Below are positions 1 to 6,938 of a stretch of 13,260 nt of DNA, one piece after another; position 1 is the stretch's first letter, and each line of letters opens with the position of its first letter. The stretch lies in contig JBFKOW010000097.1 in assembly GCA_041628615.1 (NCBI GenBank), positions 1 through 13,260 of the forward strand, written 5' to 3'. A model generated the notes under the pieces. It had not been told where the DNA came from. It did no database searches and worked only from the letters and a program-made list of their open reading frames with translations. A program made the position numbers and the translations under genes. Source of the DNA: JAMWZF01 sp041628615. Its GTDB lineage: Bacteria > Pseudomonadota > Alphaproteobacteria > Rhodobacterales > Rhodobacteraceae.

Positions 1-569
1 GCCGCCGCCCGCAGCGACCCGGGCCGCTCGGGCGAGGTCAGCACCACCGGCGCCCCGAAGGCCCGCGCCAGCCGGACAAGTTCGGACGACCCCGGGCTGA
101 CCCGGATCTGCGGCAGGTTGGTGCGGTGGATCGCCGCCGAGTGCAGGTCGATCCCGAAGCCGCAGCGCGCCACCACCTCGGTCAGGAACAGATGCGCAAG
201 GCGCGACGCCAGCGACCCGCCGGCATTGCCCGGAAAGGTCCGGTTCAGGTCGCGCCGGTCGGGCAGGTAGCGCGAGCGGTTCAGGAAGCCGAAGGAATTG
301 ACGATCGGCACCACGAGCAGGGTGCCGCGCAGCCCGCGGAGGTTCGGGGCCGCGAGCAGCCGGCGGGCGATCTCGACGCCGATCACCTCGTCGCCGTGGA
401 TCGCCGCGCTGACAAAGCCTGCCGGACCGGGCTTGGCGCCGTGGATCACGTGGACAGACAGGTGGACGGGGGTGTGGTCGGACAGCACGCTGACCGGAAG
501 GTCGACGGTGCGCCGGGTCCCGGCGGGGACGGAGGCAGAACCGATGCGGAACGGGGCGGGCCGGGACAT
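1..569 (-). CDS. Succinylglutamate desuccinylase/aspartoacylase-family zinc hydrolase (M14-like), C-terminus cut by window edge
   Basis: The reading frame is open on the minus strand from ATG at 569 to the left edge (189 codons), so the C-terminal part is missing. The translation shows the zinc-carboxypeptidase-like core: AAIHGDEVIG with H58 and E61 (first zinc ligands), RRDLNRTFPG around 105-114, and GIDLHSAAIHRTNLPQIR with H143 as the likely third ligand. These are the family signatures of AstE/AspA-like hydrolases, which remove an acyl group from an N-acyl amino acid or similar amide. The true substrate cannot be told from sequence; membership in this broad family does not prove arginine catabolism, and no other ast gene is visible. 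No good Shine-Dalgarno lies before the ATG. A TTGACA at 599-604 would put transcription close to the start codon. The family call is firm, the substrate is unknown. Confidence 0.88.
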   Translation of the reverse strand, partial: MSRPAPFRIGSASVPAGTRRTVDLPVSVLSDHTPVHLSVHVIHGAKPGPAGFVSAAIHGDEVIGVEIARRLLAAPNLRGLRGTLLVVPIVNSFGFLNRSRYLPDRRDLNRTFPGNAGGSLASRLAHLFLTEVVARCGFGIDLHSAAIHRTNLPQIRVSPGSSELVRLARAFGAPVVLTSPERPGSLRAA

Positions 570-675
570 TGCGCTTCTGTGGCGCGGTCGCGCGGCGCTG
601 TCAAAGGGGCGGCGGCGGCGGAGGCCGAACTGTGTCCGGGACGCTCGATCCGCGGGCCGTCCCCGGGGCCGTCCC

Positions 676-692
676 GGGGCGGGCGCCGCCCC
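676..692 (-). terminator. GC-rich hairpin after DUF1150
   Basis: GGGGCGG (676-682), a 3-base loop and CCGCCCC (686-692) form a perfect 7-bp stem 11 bases past the DUF1150 stop codon. There is no T-tract, so intrinsic termination is uncertain; it may only stabilise the 3' end of the hsp20-DUF1150 transcript. Confidence 0.35.
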
Positions 693-703
693 CCGGACCG
701 CTC

Positions 704-928
704 TCAGTGCACCGTCACGGGCGCCATGTCGTGTTGCCGGGCCAGCAGGAAAGCCAGCCGCCTGTCGGCCACCAGCGCCAGCTGCACGCCGTCGGCGTTG
801 TGCACGGCGAAGAGCCGCTCCAGGTCGCCCGCCTGCTCCCGGACTTCCGCCGGCAGGTCGGCCACGGCGACCGGCTTCACGTAGACGACGTTCTCGCCGA
901 AGGCGCTCAGGTCACGTTTGACGTTCAT
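704..928 (-). CDS. DUF1150 family protein
   Basis: A 74-residue protein that I recognise as the alphaproteobacterial DUF1150 family from the pattern ENVVYVKPVAVADLP (12-26) and the closing LALVADRRLAFLLARQHD (50-67) ending in VTVH. The function is unknown. There are no membrane segments and no signal peptide. It lies three bases downstream of the Hsp20 gene on the same strand, an arrangement common in this class, which suggests a role with small heat-shock proteins; that is inference from position. Its Shine-Dalgarno AGGAGGTGA contains the TGA stop of hsp20, so translation is probably coupled. It should share the heat-shock promoter of hsp20. Confidence 0.88.
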   Translation of the reverse strand: MNVKRDLSAFGENVVYVKPVAVADLPAEVREQAGDLERLFAVHNADGVQLALVADRRLAFLLARQHDMAPVTVH

Positions 929-931
929 GAC

Positions 932-1345
932 TCACCTCCTCGTGATCTTGATCTCCTGCACCACGCTTTCGGGCACGTGCCGGCTCAGGTCGACATGCAG
1001 CAGCCCGTTCTCCAGACGGGCCTCGCCCACGTCGACGCCATCGGCCAGCACGAAGGACCGCTGGAACTGCCGGGCCGCGATGCCGCGGTGCAGGAACACC
1101 CGGCCCTCCGAGTCGTCGGACTGGCGCCCGCGGATCACCAGGGACCGGTCCTCGACAGTGATCGACAGGTCGCGTTCCGCGAACCCGGCCACCGCGAGGG
1201 TGATCCGGTACGAGGTCTCGGAGGTCTGCTCGATGTTGTAGGGCGGGTAGCCTTCGTTGCCCGACTTGGCGGTGCGCTCCACCAGCCGTTCAAGCTGCTC
1301 GAACCCGAGAAGGAACGGATGGGTTCCAAGGGAAAGCTTCGTCAT
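932..1345 (-). CDS. Small heat-shock protein Hsp20 (IbpA-like, alpha-crystallin domain)
   Basis: A 137-residue ATP-independent holdase chaperone of the cytoplasm that binds unfolding proteins. The short N-terminal arm contains HPFLLGFEQLERL (9-21), typical of class A proteobacterial sHsps. The alpha-crystallin domain runs from about residue 35 to 125, with YRITLAVAGF (46-55), the dimerisation-loop region around 78-95 and the hallmark LENGLLHVDL (111-120). The C-terminal IKI (132-134) is the IxI tail motif used for oligomer assembly. A much longer open frame continues upstream, but the ATG at 1345 is chosen because it matches the family N-terminus, has GAAGGA at 1356-1361, and lies 3' of a strong RpoH-type promoter at 1409-1437. 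DUF1150 follows immediately. Confidence 0.94.
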   Translation of the reverse strand: MTKLSLGTHPFLLGFEQLERLVERTAKSGNEGYPPYNIEQTSETSYRITLAVAGFAERDLSITVEDRSLVIRGRQSDDSEGRVFLHRGIAARQFQRSFVLADGVDVGEARLENGLLHVDLSRHVPESVVQEIKITRR

Positions 1346-1408
1346 GCGTGACACGTCCTTCGATAAAGCGACCGTCGGCGTGGCCCCGGTACGGCAGCCA
1401 CCCGCGAA

Positions 1409-1437
1409 ATATGGGGCGGCGGCGTTAGCCTTGCAAG
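1409..1437 (-). promoter_or_regulatory. RpoH (sigma-32) type heat-shock promoter for hsp20
   Basis: On the minus strand CTTGCA (1432-1437) is followed by a 15-base spacer and CCCCATAT (1409-1416). This closely matches the RpoH consensus CTTGAA-N13-17-CCCCATnT. It would start transcription near 1402, giving a 5' leader of about 57 bases before the hsp20 ATG. Confidence 0.8.
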
Positions 1438-1449
1438 TATCGGGGGGCT

Positions 1450-1477
1450 TTGCCGGGCCGGGCCGAATTGCTATAAG
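1450..1477 (+). promoter_or_regulatory. Sigma-70-like promoter for the DUF465 gene
   Basis: TTGCCG (1450-1455), a 16-base spacer and TATAAG (1472-1477) give a predicted start near 1484, about 20 bases before the ATG at 1505. It diverges from the hsp20 promoter, so the two share the 1438-1450 region. Confidence 0.5.
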
Positions 1478-1504
1478 ATTGCCACCTCGCTGGGATACAC
1501 CGCC

Positions 1505-1723
1505 ATGAACACCGCCGGCCCGATGAAGCACCGCGACGTCCTGCGGGTCGAACTCGAGGTCCTGCGCCAGGAGCACCGCGACCTCGACGACGCGGTGCGC
1601 GCGCTCGAGACCAGCCCCGCCCCCGATGTGCTCACCGTGCGCCGCCTGAAGAAGCAGAAGCTGCGGCTGAAGGAGAAGATCGCGGCGCTCGAGGACCAGC
1701 TGACCCCGGACATCATCGCCTGA
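1505..1723 (+). CDS. DUF465 (YdcH-like) small coiled-coil protein
   Basis: A 72-residue, highly charged helical protein. VELEVLRQEHRDLDDAVRAL (15-34) is followed after a short SPAPD turn by RRLKKQKLRLKEKIAALEDQ (46-65), the characteristic DUF465 helical hairpin with the LKKQKLRLKEKI signature. It ends in LTPDIIA, as is common in alphaproteobacterial members. The function is not established; members are small cytoplasmic proteins. The ATG at 1505 has no obvious Shine-Dalgarno and an in-frame ATG at 1523 is possible; the first is kept because the promoter lies just upstream. It is followed by purE after 75 bases, which contain a separate promoter. Confidence 0.85.
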   Translation: MNTAGPMKHRDVLRVELEVLRQEHRDLDDAVRALETSPAPDVLTVRRLKKQKLRLKEKIAALEDQLTPDIIA

Positions 1724-1741
1724 CGGGCCGCCCGGACCGTG

Positions 1742-1769
1742 TTGCGCTGCCCCGCCGGGCGCGTATAGT
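1742..1769 (+). promoter_or_regulatory. Sigma-70-like promoter for purEK
   Basis: TTGCGC (1742-1747), a 16-base spacer and TATAGT (1764-1769) lie 29 bases upstream of the purE ATG, giving a predicted start near 1776. No PUR-box or other operator is evident. Confidence 0.5.
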
Positions 1770-1798
1770 CCGGCGCTCCTGAAACGGGACGTCAGACC

Positions 1799-2287
1799 AT
1801 GGCCGAGCCACTCGTCGGAATCATCATGGGCAGCCAGTCGGACTGGACGACGCTGCGCGAGGCCGCCGACATCCTGTCGGCGCTGGACGTGCCCCACGAG
1901 GTGCGCATCGTCTCCGCGCATCGCACCCCGGACCGGCTGTGGTCCTACGGCACCGGGGCGGCGGAGCGCGGGCTGAGGGTGATCGTCGCCGGCGCCGGCG
2001 GCGCCGCCCACCTGCCCGGCATGATCGCCTCCAAGACGCTGCTGCCGGTGATCGGCGTGCCGGTGCAGACCCGGGCGCTGAACGGCGTCGACAGCCTGTA
2101 TTCCATCGTCCAGATGCCCCGCGGCTACCCGGTGGGCACGATGGCGATCGGCGCCGCCGGGGCGGCCAATGCCGGGCTGATGGCGGCGCAGGTCCTCGCC
2201 CTGTCGGACCCCGACCTGGCGGCCCGGCTGGCGCGCTGGCGGGCCGATCTCACCGCCTCGATCCCGGAGACCCCCGGCGATGACTGA
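1799..2287 (+). CDS. purE: 5-(carboxyamino)imidazole ribonucleotide mutase PurE
   Basis: This enzyme converts N5-CAIR to CAIR in de novo purine synthesis. It has 162 residues, the usual class I length. Signature motifs are GIIMGSQSDW (7-16), VSAHRTP (38-44), GAGGAAHLPGM (65-75) and TRALNGVDSLYSIVQMPRG (91-109), with MAIGAAGAANAG near 115-126. These form the nucleotide and CO2/carboxylate-handling active site, including the conserved His in SAHRTP. The ATG follows a poor ribosome site (GGGACG at 1786-1791), but the family N-terminus fits this start. Its last eight bases overlap the start of purK, so the two are co-transcribed and translationally coupled. The presence of purK supports the two-step bacterial route rather than direct AIR carboxylation. 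Confidence 0.97.
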   Translation: MAEPLVGIIMGSQSDWTTLREAADILSALDVPHEVRIVSAHRTPDRLWSYGTGAAERGLRVIVAGAGGAAHLPGMIASKTLLPVIGVPVQTRALNGVDSLYSIVQMPRGYPVGTMAIGAAGAANAGLMAAQVLALSDPDLAARLARWRADLTASIPETPGDD

Positions 2288-3362
2288 CACCGCCGCGTTG
2301 CAGCCGGGCGCCACCATCGGCATCCTCGGCGGCGGCCAGCTCGGCCGGATGCTCGCCGTCGCGGCAAGCCGGCTGGGCTTCAAGACCGCAGTCTTCGACC
2401 CGGCGGGCGACTGCCCGGCCTCCCACGTCGCCCACCACCACGTCCGCGCCGGCTACGACGACGCCGGGGCGCTGCGGCGGTTCGCCGAATCGGCAGACGT
2501 GGTGACCTACGAATTCGAGAACATCCCCACCGACGCGCTCGACCTGATCGAACCGCTGGTGCCGATCCGGCCCGGAAGGCGGGCGCTCGCGGTGTCGCAG
2601 GACCGGCTGGTGGAGAAGGCGTTCCTGTCCGAGCAGGGGCTGCTCACCGCGCCCTTCGCGGCGGTCGACGACGAGGTGGACCTCGCCGAGGCGATCGACG
2701 AGATCGGCGTGCCGGCGATCCTCAAGACCCGGCGGTTCGGCTACGACGGCAAGGGCCAGGCCCGGATCGGCGCCAGCGAGGACGCCGCCGCGGCGCTGGC
2801 CGCGATGGGCGGGGCGCCGGCGATCTACGAGGGCTTCGTCGATTTCAGCCACGAGGTCTCGGTGATCGGGGCGCGCGGGCTCGACGGCGCGGTGGCCTGC
2901 TACGACCCGGGCGAGAACCTGCACGAGGACGGCATCCTGCGGCGGACCACCGTGCCGGCGCGGCTGACCGCGGCCCAGCGCAGCGACGCGGTGCTGATCG
3001 CGGCGACGATCCTGTCGCGGCTCGACTATGTCGGCGTGCTCGGGGTCGAGCTTTTCGTCGCCCGCGGCACCGGCCGGCTGATCGTCAACGAGATCGCGCC
3101 GCGGGTGCACAATTCCGGGCACTGGACGCAGAACGGCTGCGCCGTCGACCAGTTCGAACAGCACATCCGGGCGATCGCCGGCTGGCCGCTGGGCAACGGC
3201 GAACGGCACGCCGACGTGGTGATGGAGAACCTGATCGGCGACGACATCGACCGGCTGCCGACGCTCGCCGCCGAGGATTGCGCGCTGCACCTCTACGGCA
3301 AGGCCGAGGCCCGGCCCGGCCGCAAGATGGGCCACGTCAACCGGATCGCGCCCCGCGCCTGA
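2280..3362 (+). CDS. purK: 5-(carboxyamino)imidazole ribonucleotide synthase PurK
   Basis: An ATP-grasp enzyme that makes N5-CAIR from AIR, bicarbonate and ATP, supplying PurE. It has 360 residues, normal for the family. The N-terminal Rossmann-like preATP-grasp domain shows GILGGGQLGRM (14-24). YEFENIP (77-83) follows. The ATP-grasp region has KTRRFGYDGKGQ (149-160) for nucleotide binding, GVLGVELFV (252-260) and VNEIAPRVHNSGHWT (269-283), which supply the metal-binding Glu/Asn and substrate contacts. The C-terminus has the KMGHVN motif. The ATG overlaps the purE stop. Purine-dependent control is expected but no operator is visible. Confidence 0.97.
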   Translation: MTDTAALQPGATIGILGGGQLGRMLAVAASRLGFKTAVFDPAGDCPASHVAHHHVRAGYDDAGALRRFAESADVVTYEFENIPTDALDLIEPLVPIRPGRRALAVSQDRLVEKAFLSEQGLLTAPFAAVDDEVDLAEAIDEIGVPAILKTRRFGYDGKGQARIGASEDAAAALAAMGGAPAIYEGFVDFSHEVSVIGARGLDGAVACYDPGENLHEDGILRRTTVPARLTAAQRSDAVLIAATILSRLDYVGVLGVELFVARGTGRLIVNEIAPRVHNSGHWTQNGCAVDQFEQHIRAIAGWPLGNGERHADVVMENLIGDDIDRLPTLAAEDCALHLYGKAEARPGRKMGHVNRIAPRA

Positions 3363-3373
3363 TACCGCGCGCC

Positions 3374-3392
3374 CGGGCCCGGCGCGGGCCCG
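3374..3392 (+). terminator. GC-rich hairpin after purK
   Basis: CGGGCCC (3374-3380), a GGCGC loop and GGGCCCG (3386-3392) form a 7-bp perfect stem 12 bases after the purK stop. No T-tract follows directly; the first T-run is at 3418-3420. It is a plausible 3'-end hairpin, termination unproven. Confidence 0.35.
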
Positions 3393-3429
3393 CCCGCCGC
3401 CCGCCGCGCCCCGCGCGTTTCTTCGGACC

Positions 3430-3497
3430 GCAAATATCCCGGGGGAGCCGCCGCGCCCGCGGCGGCGGGGGCAGCGCCCCCTGCCCGGCCGGGTTTA
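3430..3497. repeat. Palindromic REP-like intergenic element
   Basis: The element opens with GCAAATATCCCGGGGG (3430-3445). It continues with a 9-bp inverted repeat GCCGCCGCG/CGCGGCGGC (3447-3466, 2-base loop), then GGGGGC-AGC-GCCCCC (3467-3481), then the palindrome CCCGGCCGGG (3484-3493) and TTTA. Three hairpins packed in 68 bases between two genes is the structure of a dispersed palindromic element. From memory, similar strings with CAAATATCCC and GGGGGCAGCGCCCCC are frequent between genes in Rhodobacterales genomes. Only one copy is in this window, so its repeat status is inferred. Confidence 0.5.
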
Positions 3498-3518
3498 GCG
3501 CCACCATGCCGCACCGGC

Positions 3519-3547
3519 TTGCGCGGCGCCGCCCGCCGCCGGATAAG
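3519..3547 (+). promoter_or_regulatory. Possible promoter of prpE
   Basis: TTGCGC (3519-3524), a 17-base spacer and GATAAG (3542-3547) would start transcription near 3554. The -35 hexamer is the same as that proposed for purE. The spacing is ideal, the hexamers are moderate matches. Confidence 0.4.
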
Positions 3548-3572
3548 TTCGCAGGGACCGAGGAGGCAGACC

Positions 3573-5465
3573 ATGGGATTCAAGGACGTCTATGCCGGTT
3601 GGAAGGCCGATCCGGAAGGCTTCTGGATGCAGGCGGCCGAGGCCATCGACTGGGACGAGAAGCCATCCCGCGCGCTCTTCGACCGGGGCGACAACATCTA
3701 CGAATGGTTCGCCGACGGCAAGGTGAACACCTGCTGGAACGCGGTGGACCGGCATGTCGCCGCCGGACGCGGCGGGCAGGCCGCGATCATCCATGACAGC
3801 CCGGTCACCGGCACCAGGCACAGCATCACCTACGCCGAACTGCAGGAAAGGGTCGCCTCGCTGGCCGGCGCGCTGCGGGCGCAGGGGGTCGAGAAGGGCG
3901 ACCGGGTCATCATCTACATGCCGATGGTGCCCGAGGCGCTGGAGGCGATGCTGGCCTGTTCCCGGCTCGGGGCGATCCACTCGGTGGTGTTCGGCGGCTT
4001 CGCCGCCAACGAACTCGCGGTGCGGATCGACGACGCGAAGCCGCGCGCGATCATCGCCGCCTCCTGCGGCATCGAGCCCGGCCGGGTGGTGCACTACAAG
4101 CCGCTGCTCGACGGCGCCATCGAACAGGCCGCCCACAAGCCCGACTTCTGCGTGATCTTCCAGCGCGACCAGGAGGTCGCCGCCCTGACCCCGGGCCGCG
4201 ATCTGGACTGGCACGCCTTCCAGGCCGGCGTCGCCCCCGCCGACTGCGTCCCGGTGGCGGGCAACCACCCGGCCTACATCCTCTACACCTCCGGCACCAC
4301 CGGCGCGCCCAAGGGCGTGGTCCGGCCCACCGGCGGCCACCTCGTGGCGCTGAACTGGACGATGAAGAACATCTACAACGTCGACCCCGGCGAGGTGTTC
4401 TGGGCCGCCTCCGACGTCGGCTGGGTCGTCGGCCACAGCTACATCTGCTACGGGCCGCTGATCCACGGCAACACCACCATCGTGTTCGAGGGCAAGCCGG
4501 TCGGCACCCCCGATCCCGGCACCTTCTGGCGGGTGATCGAGGAACACGGGGTGAAGAGCTTCTTCACCGCCCCGACCGCGTTCCGCGCGGTCAAGCGCGA
4601 GGACCCGGACGGGACCCATATCGGCAAGTACGACCTGTCCGGCCTGCGGGCGATCTACCTTGCCGGGGAACGCGCCGACCCGGACACCATCGAATGGATG
4701 CAGGCCAAGCTGGGCAAGCCGATCTACGACCACTGGTGGCAGACCGAGACCGGCTGGACCATCGCCGGCAATCCGGTGGGGATCGAACCGCTGCCGGTCA
4801 AGATCGGCTCGCCCACCGTGGCGATGCCGGGCTACGACGTGCAGATCCTCGGCGAGGACGGCCACCCGCTGCCCGCCGGCGAACTCGGCGCCATCGCGGT
4901 CAGGCTGCCGCTGCCGCCGGGCACCCTGCCGACGCTGTGGAACGCCGCCGACCGGTTCCGCAAGAGCTATCTCAGCCACTTCCCCGGCTACTACGAGACC
5001 GGCGACGCCGGGATGAAGGACGAGGACGGCTACCTCTGGATCATGGCCCGCACCGACGACGTCATCAACGTCGCCGGGCACCGGCTGTCGACCGGCGGGA
5101 TGGAAGAGGTGCTCGCCTCGCATCCCGACGTGGCCGAATGCGCGGTGATCGGGGTCAGGGACGAGCTCAAGGGCCAGCTCCCGATGGGCTTCGTCTGCCT
5201 GTCGAGCGGCGTCGACCGGCCCCATGACGAGATCACGAAGGAATGCGTGAAGCTGGTGCGCGACAAGATCGGCCCGGTCGCCGCGTTCAAGCTCTGCACC
5301 GTGGTCGACCGGCTGCCCAAGACCCGCTCCGGCAAGATCCTGCGCGCGACGATGGCCAGGATCGCCGACGGCGACGACTTCAAGATGCCCGCGACCATCG
5401 ACGACCCGGCGATCCTCGACGAGATCCGGACGGCGGTGCGGGGTCTGGGGTATGGCCAGGGCTGA
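3573..5465 (+). CDS. prpE: Propionyl-CoA synthetase PrpE
   Basis: An AMP-forming ligase that activates propionate to propionyl-CoA (propionate + CoA + ATP). It has 630 residues, the usual family length. After the short ACAS_N region, the adenylate-forming motif TSGTTGAPKG is at 239-248, and GEVFWAASDVGWVVGHSYI then GKPVGTPDPGTFWRVIEEHG are typical of PrpE rather than AcsA. YDHWWQTETGW (385-395) is the A5 motif and YYETGDAG the A7 region. The C-terminal PKTRSGKILR carries catalytic K588, the residue that is reversibly acylated in this family. The ATG at 3573 is preceded by AGGAGG (3561-3566). A longer frame from 3519 would start on the predicted -35 box, so it is not preferred. No propionate pathway genes adjoin it. 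Acetate is a possible minor substrate. Confidence 0.95.
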   Translation: MGFKDVYAGWKADPEGFWMQAAEAIDWDEKPSRALFDRGDNIYEWFADGKVNTCWNAVDRHVAAGRGGQAAIIHDSPVTGTRHSITYAELQERVASLAGALRAQGVEKGDRVIIYMPMVPEALEAMLACSRLGAIHSVVFGGFAANELAVRIDDAKPRAIIAASCGIEPGRVVHYKPLLDGAIEQAAHKPDFCVIFQRDQEVAALTPGRDLDWHAFQAGVAPADCVPVAGNHPAYILYTSGTTGAPKGVVRPTGGHLVALNWTMKNIYNVDPGEVFWAASDVGWVVGHSYICYGPLIHGNTTIVFEGKPVGTPDPGTFWRVIEEHGVKSFFTAPTAFRAVKREDPDGTHIGKYDLSGLRAIYLAGERADPDTIEWMQAKLGKPIYDHWWQTETGWTIAGNPVGIEPLPVKIGSPTVAMPGYDVQILGEDGHPLPAGELGAIAVRLPLPPGTLPTLWNAADRFRKSYLSHFPGYYETGDAGMKDEDGYLWIMARTDDVINVAGHRLSTGGMEEVLASHPDVAECAVIGVRDELKGQLPMGFVCLSSGVDRPHDEITKECVKLVRDKIGPVAAFKLCTVVDRLPKTRSGKILRATMARIADGDDFKMPATIDDPAILDEIRTAVRGLGYGQG

Positions 5466-6394
5466 GGCCGGCCTCGCCCCCGTTCCCGCCGCCGCCGCCC
5501 CTGCGGCCGCCGCCCGACAGGTGACGGCGGAGGTCGCCGAGCGCCCCGGCGCCGTCCGGGTCCCGGCCGGCCGGCCGGCAGCCGGCATCGCGGGGGATTT
5601 GCCGCCCCCCGTGCCCCGCGCCCGGTTCGCCGGCGGCAGGGCGGAGACCGGCTTCCCGACCGGCGCCCCGCTGTGACCGTGGTCACCCGGGCGCCCGGGT
5701 CTTCGACCGGAACCGGCCCGGGGCGGCGGCACGCGACCTCCGCGCCGCCGGCCGCGCCCGGATGGGAGGCGACGGCCCGGCGCTGATCCGGCGGCGGCCG
5801 GACGGCGACCGCTTCTGCCATCCGGGGCCCGGGCGCCGCGGGCGCGGCCGGTGGCCGGCCAAAGCGACGCGGAGGTGGCGTTTCTCGCCGATGCCCGGCT
5901 CTCCCGGCGGCTCGGGTCTCTTCCGGCCGGGGCCGCCGGGATCGCGGCTGCGGTACGCGGGACGGCCGGGGCACCGCGGCCGAAACCCCGGCGCGACAAC
6001 GGCACGCGACCGCGATGACCGCGGGCCCGGTCCGGAGCCTGCCGATTCGCGCCCCGCTGCCCGGCCCGGTTGACCGGATCCGCGCCCCCGCGCGCGGGAC
6101 CCGCACGCTCGGCGGCGCACCGGTTCCCGGGGCGGGCAGGCGGCGCCGGACGGGATGGCGCCGGAAACGGAACGCGCGGCGCACTTCGAGGCCCGCGGCA
6201 TCCGGCGGGATCCGACCCGGGGCGACCCCTGCCGAAGCCGCGCCTGCGACCGGTCGCGGACCCTGGCACCCCGGTTCGGCATCGCCGTCCGCCGGCGGCA
6301 ACGGGACGGCGGGCGGGGCGCCTTTGCCGCGCGGCAGGCGCGGCAAACAGCGGCGGCCGCTGGACCGGCGGGGCGGGCGCCCCATCTGTGTCCC
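5466..6394. other. 929-base stretch without a credible gene, extremely GC-rich
   Basis: Sampled lines are about 80-87% GC. Long open frames exist on both strands because stop codons are rare at this composition, but their translations are Pro/Arg/Gly/Ala-rich and match no family I know. No start with a good Shine-Dalgarno was found. It contains clustered inverted repeats at 5673-5700 and many short CCGG-type palindromes. A decayed gene or a structured non-coding region are both possible. Confidence 0.6.
5673..5700. repeat. Two adjoining inverted repeats downstream of prpE
   Basis: GTGACC-GT-GGTCAC (5673-5686) is followed, sharing two bases, by a perfect 16-base palindrome ACCCGGGC/GCCCGGGT (5685-5700) and then CTTCG. 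The position about 210 bases after prpE would suit a distant terminator or a protein-binding site. Confidence 0.45.
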
Positions 6395-6925
6395 ATGCAC
6401 CGCGCCCTGCTCACCGCCGCCCTCCTGTTCCTTGCCGCCGAGGCCCGCGCCCAGATGCTGATCGAGGATTTCTCCGACGGGCCCGCCCCCGGCTGGCGGG
6501 TGGTCACCGACCGGGTCATGGGAGGCGTCTCCTCCGGGCAGGCACAGGTCACCGGCGGCGCGCTGCACCTCACCGGGACGGTCTCGACCGCCAACAATGG
6601 CGGCTTCGTGCAGGCGCGGCTCGACCTCGCCGCGCCGCTGCCCTCCGGGGCCACCGCGCTGCACATCCGGGTCCGTGGCGACGGCCAGGCCTATTTCATC
6701 CACCTGCGGACAACCGACACCCGCGCGCCCTGGCACTATTACCTGGCGCGGTTCGACACCGGCCCCGACTGGACCGGGATCGCGCTGCCGTTCGCCGCCT
6801 TCCGGCCCTCGGGGCGGGGGCTGCCGCCGGTGCCGGCGGCGGAGCGGATCACCTCGGTGGCGCTGGTCGCCTACGGCCGGGACCACGAGGCCGACGTGCG
6901 GCTGGCCCGGATCGAGGCGCGCTGA
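6395..6925 (+). CDS. Exported CIA30 (complex I intermediate-associated protein 30) domain protein
   Basis: A 176-residue protein. Residues 1-19 form a signal peptide (hydrophobic ALLTAALLFLAA, then EARA before Q20). The rest is a single CIA30/NDUFAF1-like beta-sandwich domain: LIEDFSDG (22-29), VTDRVMGGVSSG (37-48), STANNGGFVQAR (64-75), LHIRVRGDGQAY (89-100) and a C-terminal strand ending DVRLARIEAR. In mitochondria NDUFAF1 helps assemble complex I, but many bacterial members are uncharacterised, and the signal peptide places this one in the periplasm, so complex I assembly should not be assumed. The ATG at 6395 lacks a clear Shine-Dalgarno; it is chosen because it creates the signal peptide. 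It converges on nadK with nine bases between the stops. No promoter is recognisable. Confidence 0.88.
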   Translation: MHRALLTAALLFLAAEARAQMLIEDFSDGPAPGWRVVTDRVMGGVSSGQAQVTGGALHLTGTVSTANNGGFVQARLDLAAPLPSGATALHIRVRGDGQAYFIHLRTTDTRAPWHYYLARFDTGPDWTGIALPFAAFRPSGRGLPPVPAAERITSVALVAYGRDHEADVRLARIEAR

Positions 6926-6938
6926 GCGCCGGCCTCAG
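6922..6938. terminator. Inverted repeat joining two convergent stop codons
   Basis: CTGAG (6922-6926) and CTCAG (6934-6938) flank a GCCGGC-containing centre. The arms contain the TGA of the CIA30 gene and, on the other strand, the TGA of nadK. It is a short candidate for a bidirectional 3'-end hairpin. Confidence 0.25.

Noticed and set aside
1346..1402. A ROSE or fourU RNA thermometer in the hsp20 leader
   Set aside because: I could not pair the Shine-Dalgarno with a convincing anti-SD strand; only weak stems were found, so it is not called as a feature.
932..2383. A 483-codon minus-strand frame that includes Hsp20
   Set aside because: Only the last 137 codons are Hsp20. The upstream part runs antisense to purE and DUF465 and past the RpoH promoter.
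5851..6017. A locally protein-like plus-strand frame in the GC-rich stretch
   Set aside because: It has no good start codon or ribosome site, ends in a stop after about 55 codons and matches no family; at most a decayed remnant.
3495..6269. A 924-codon open frame on the minus strand, opposite prpE
   Set aside because: It is the antisense shadow of prpE plus the GC-rich stretch. Its translation is low-complexity Arg/Gly/Ala/Asp-rich with no family motif, while prpE on the plus strand is fully convincing.
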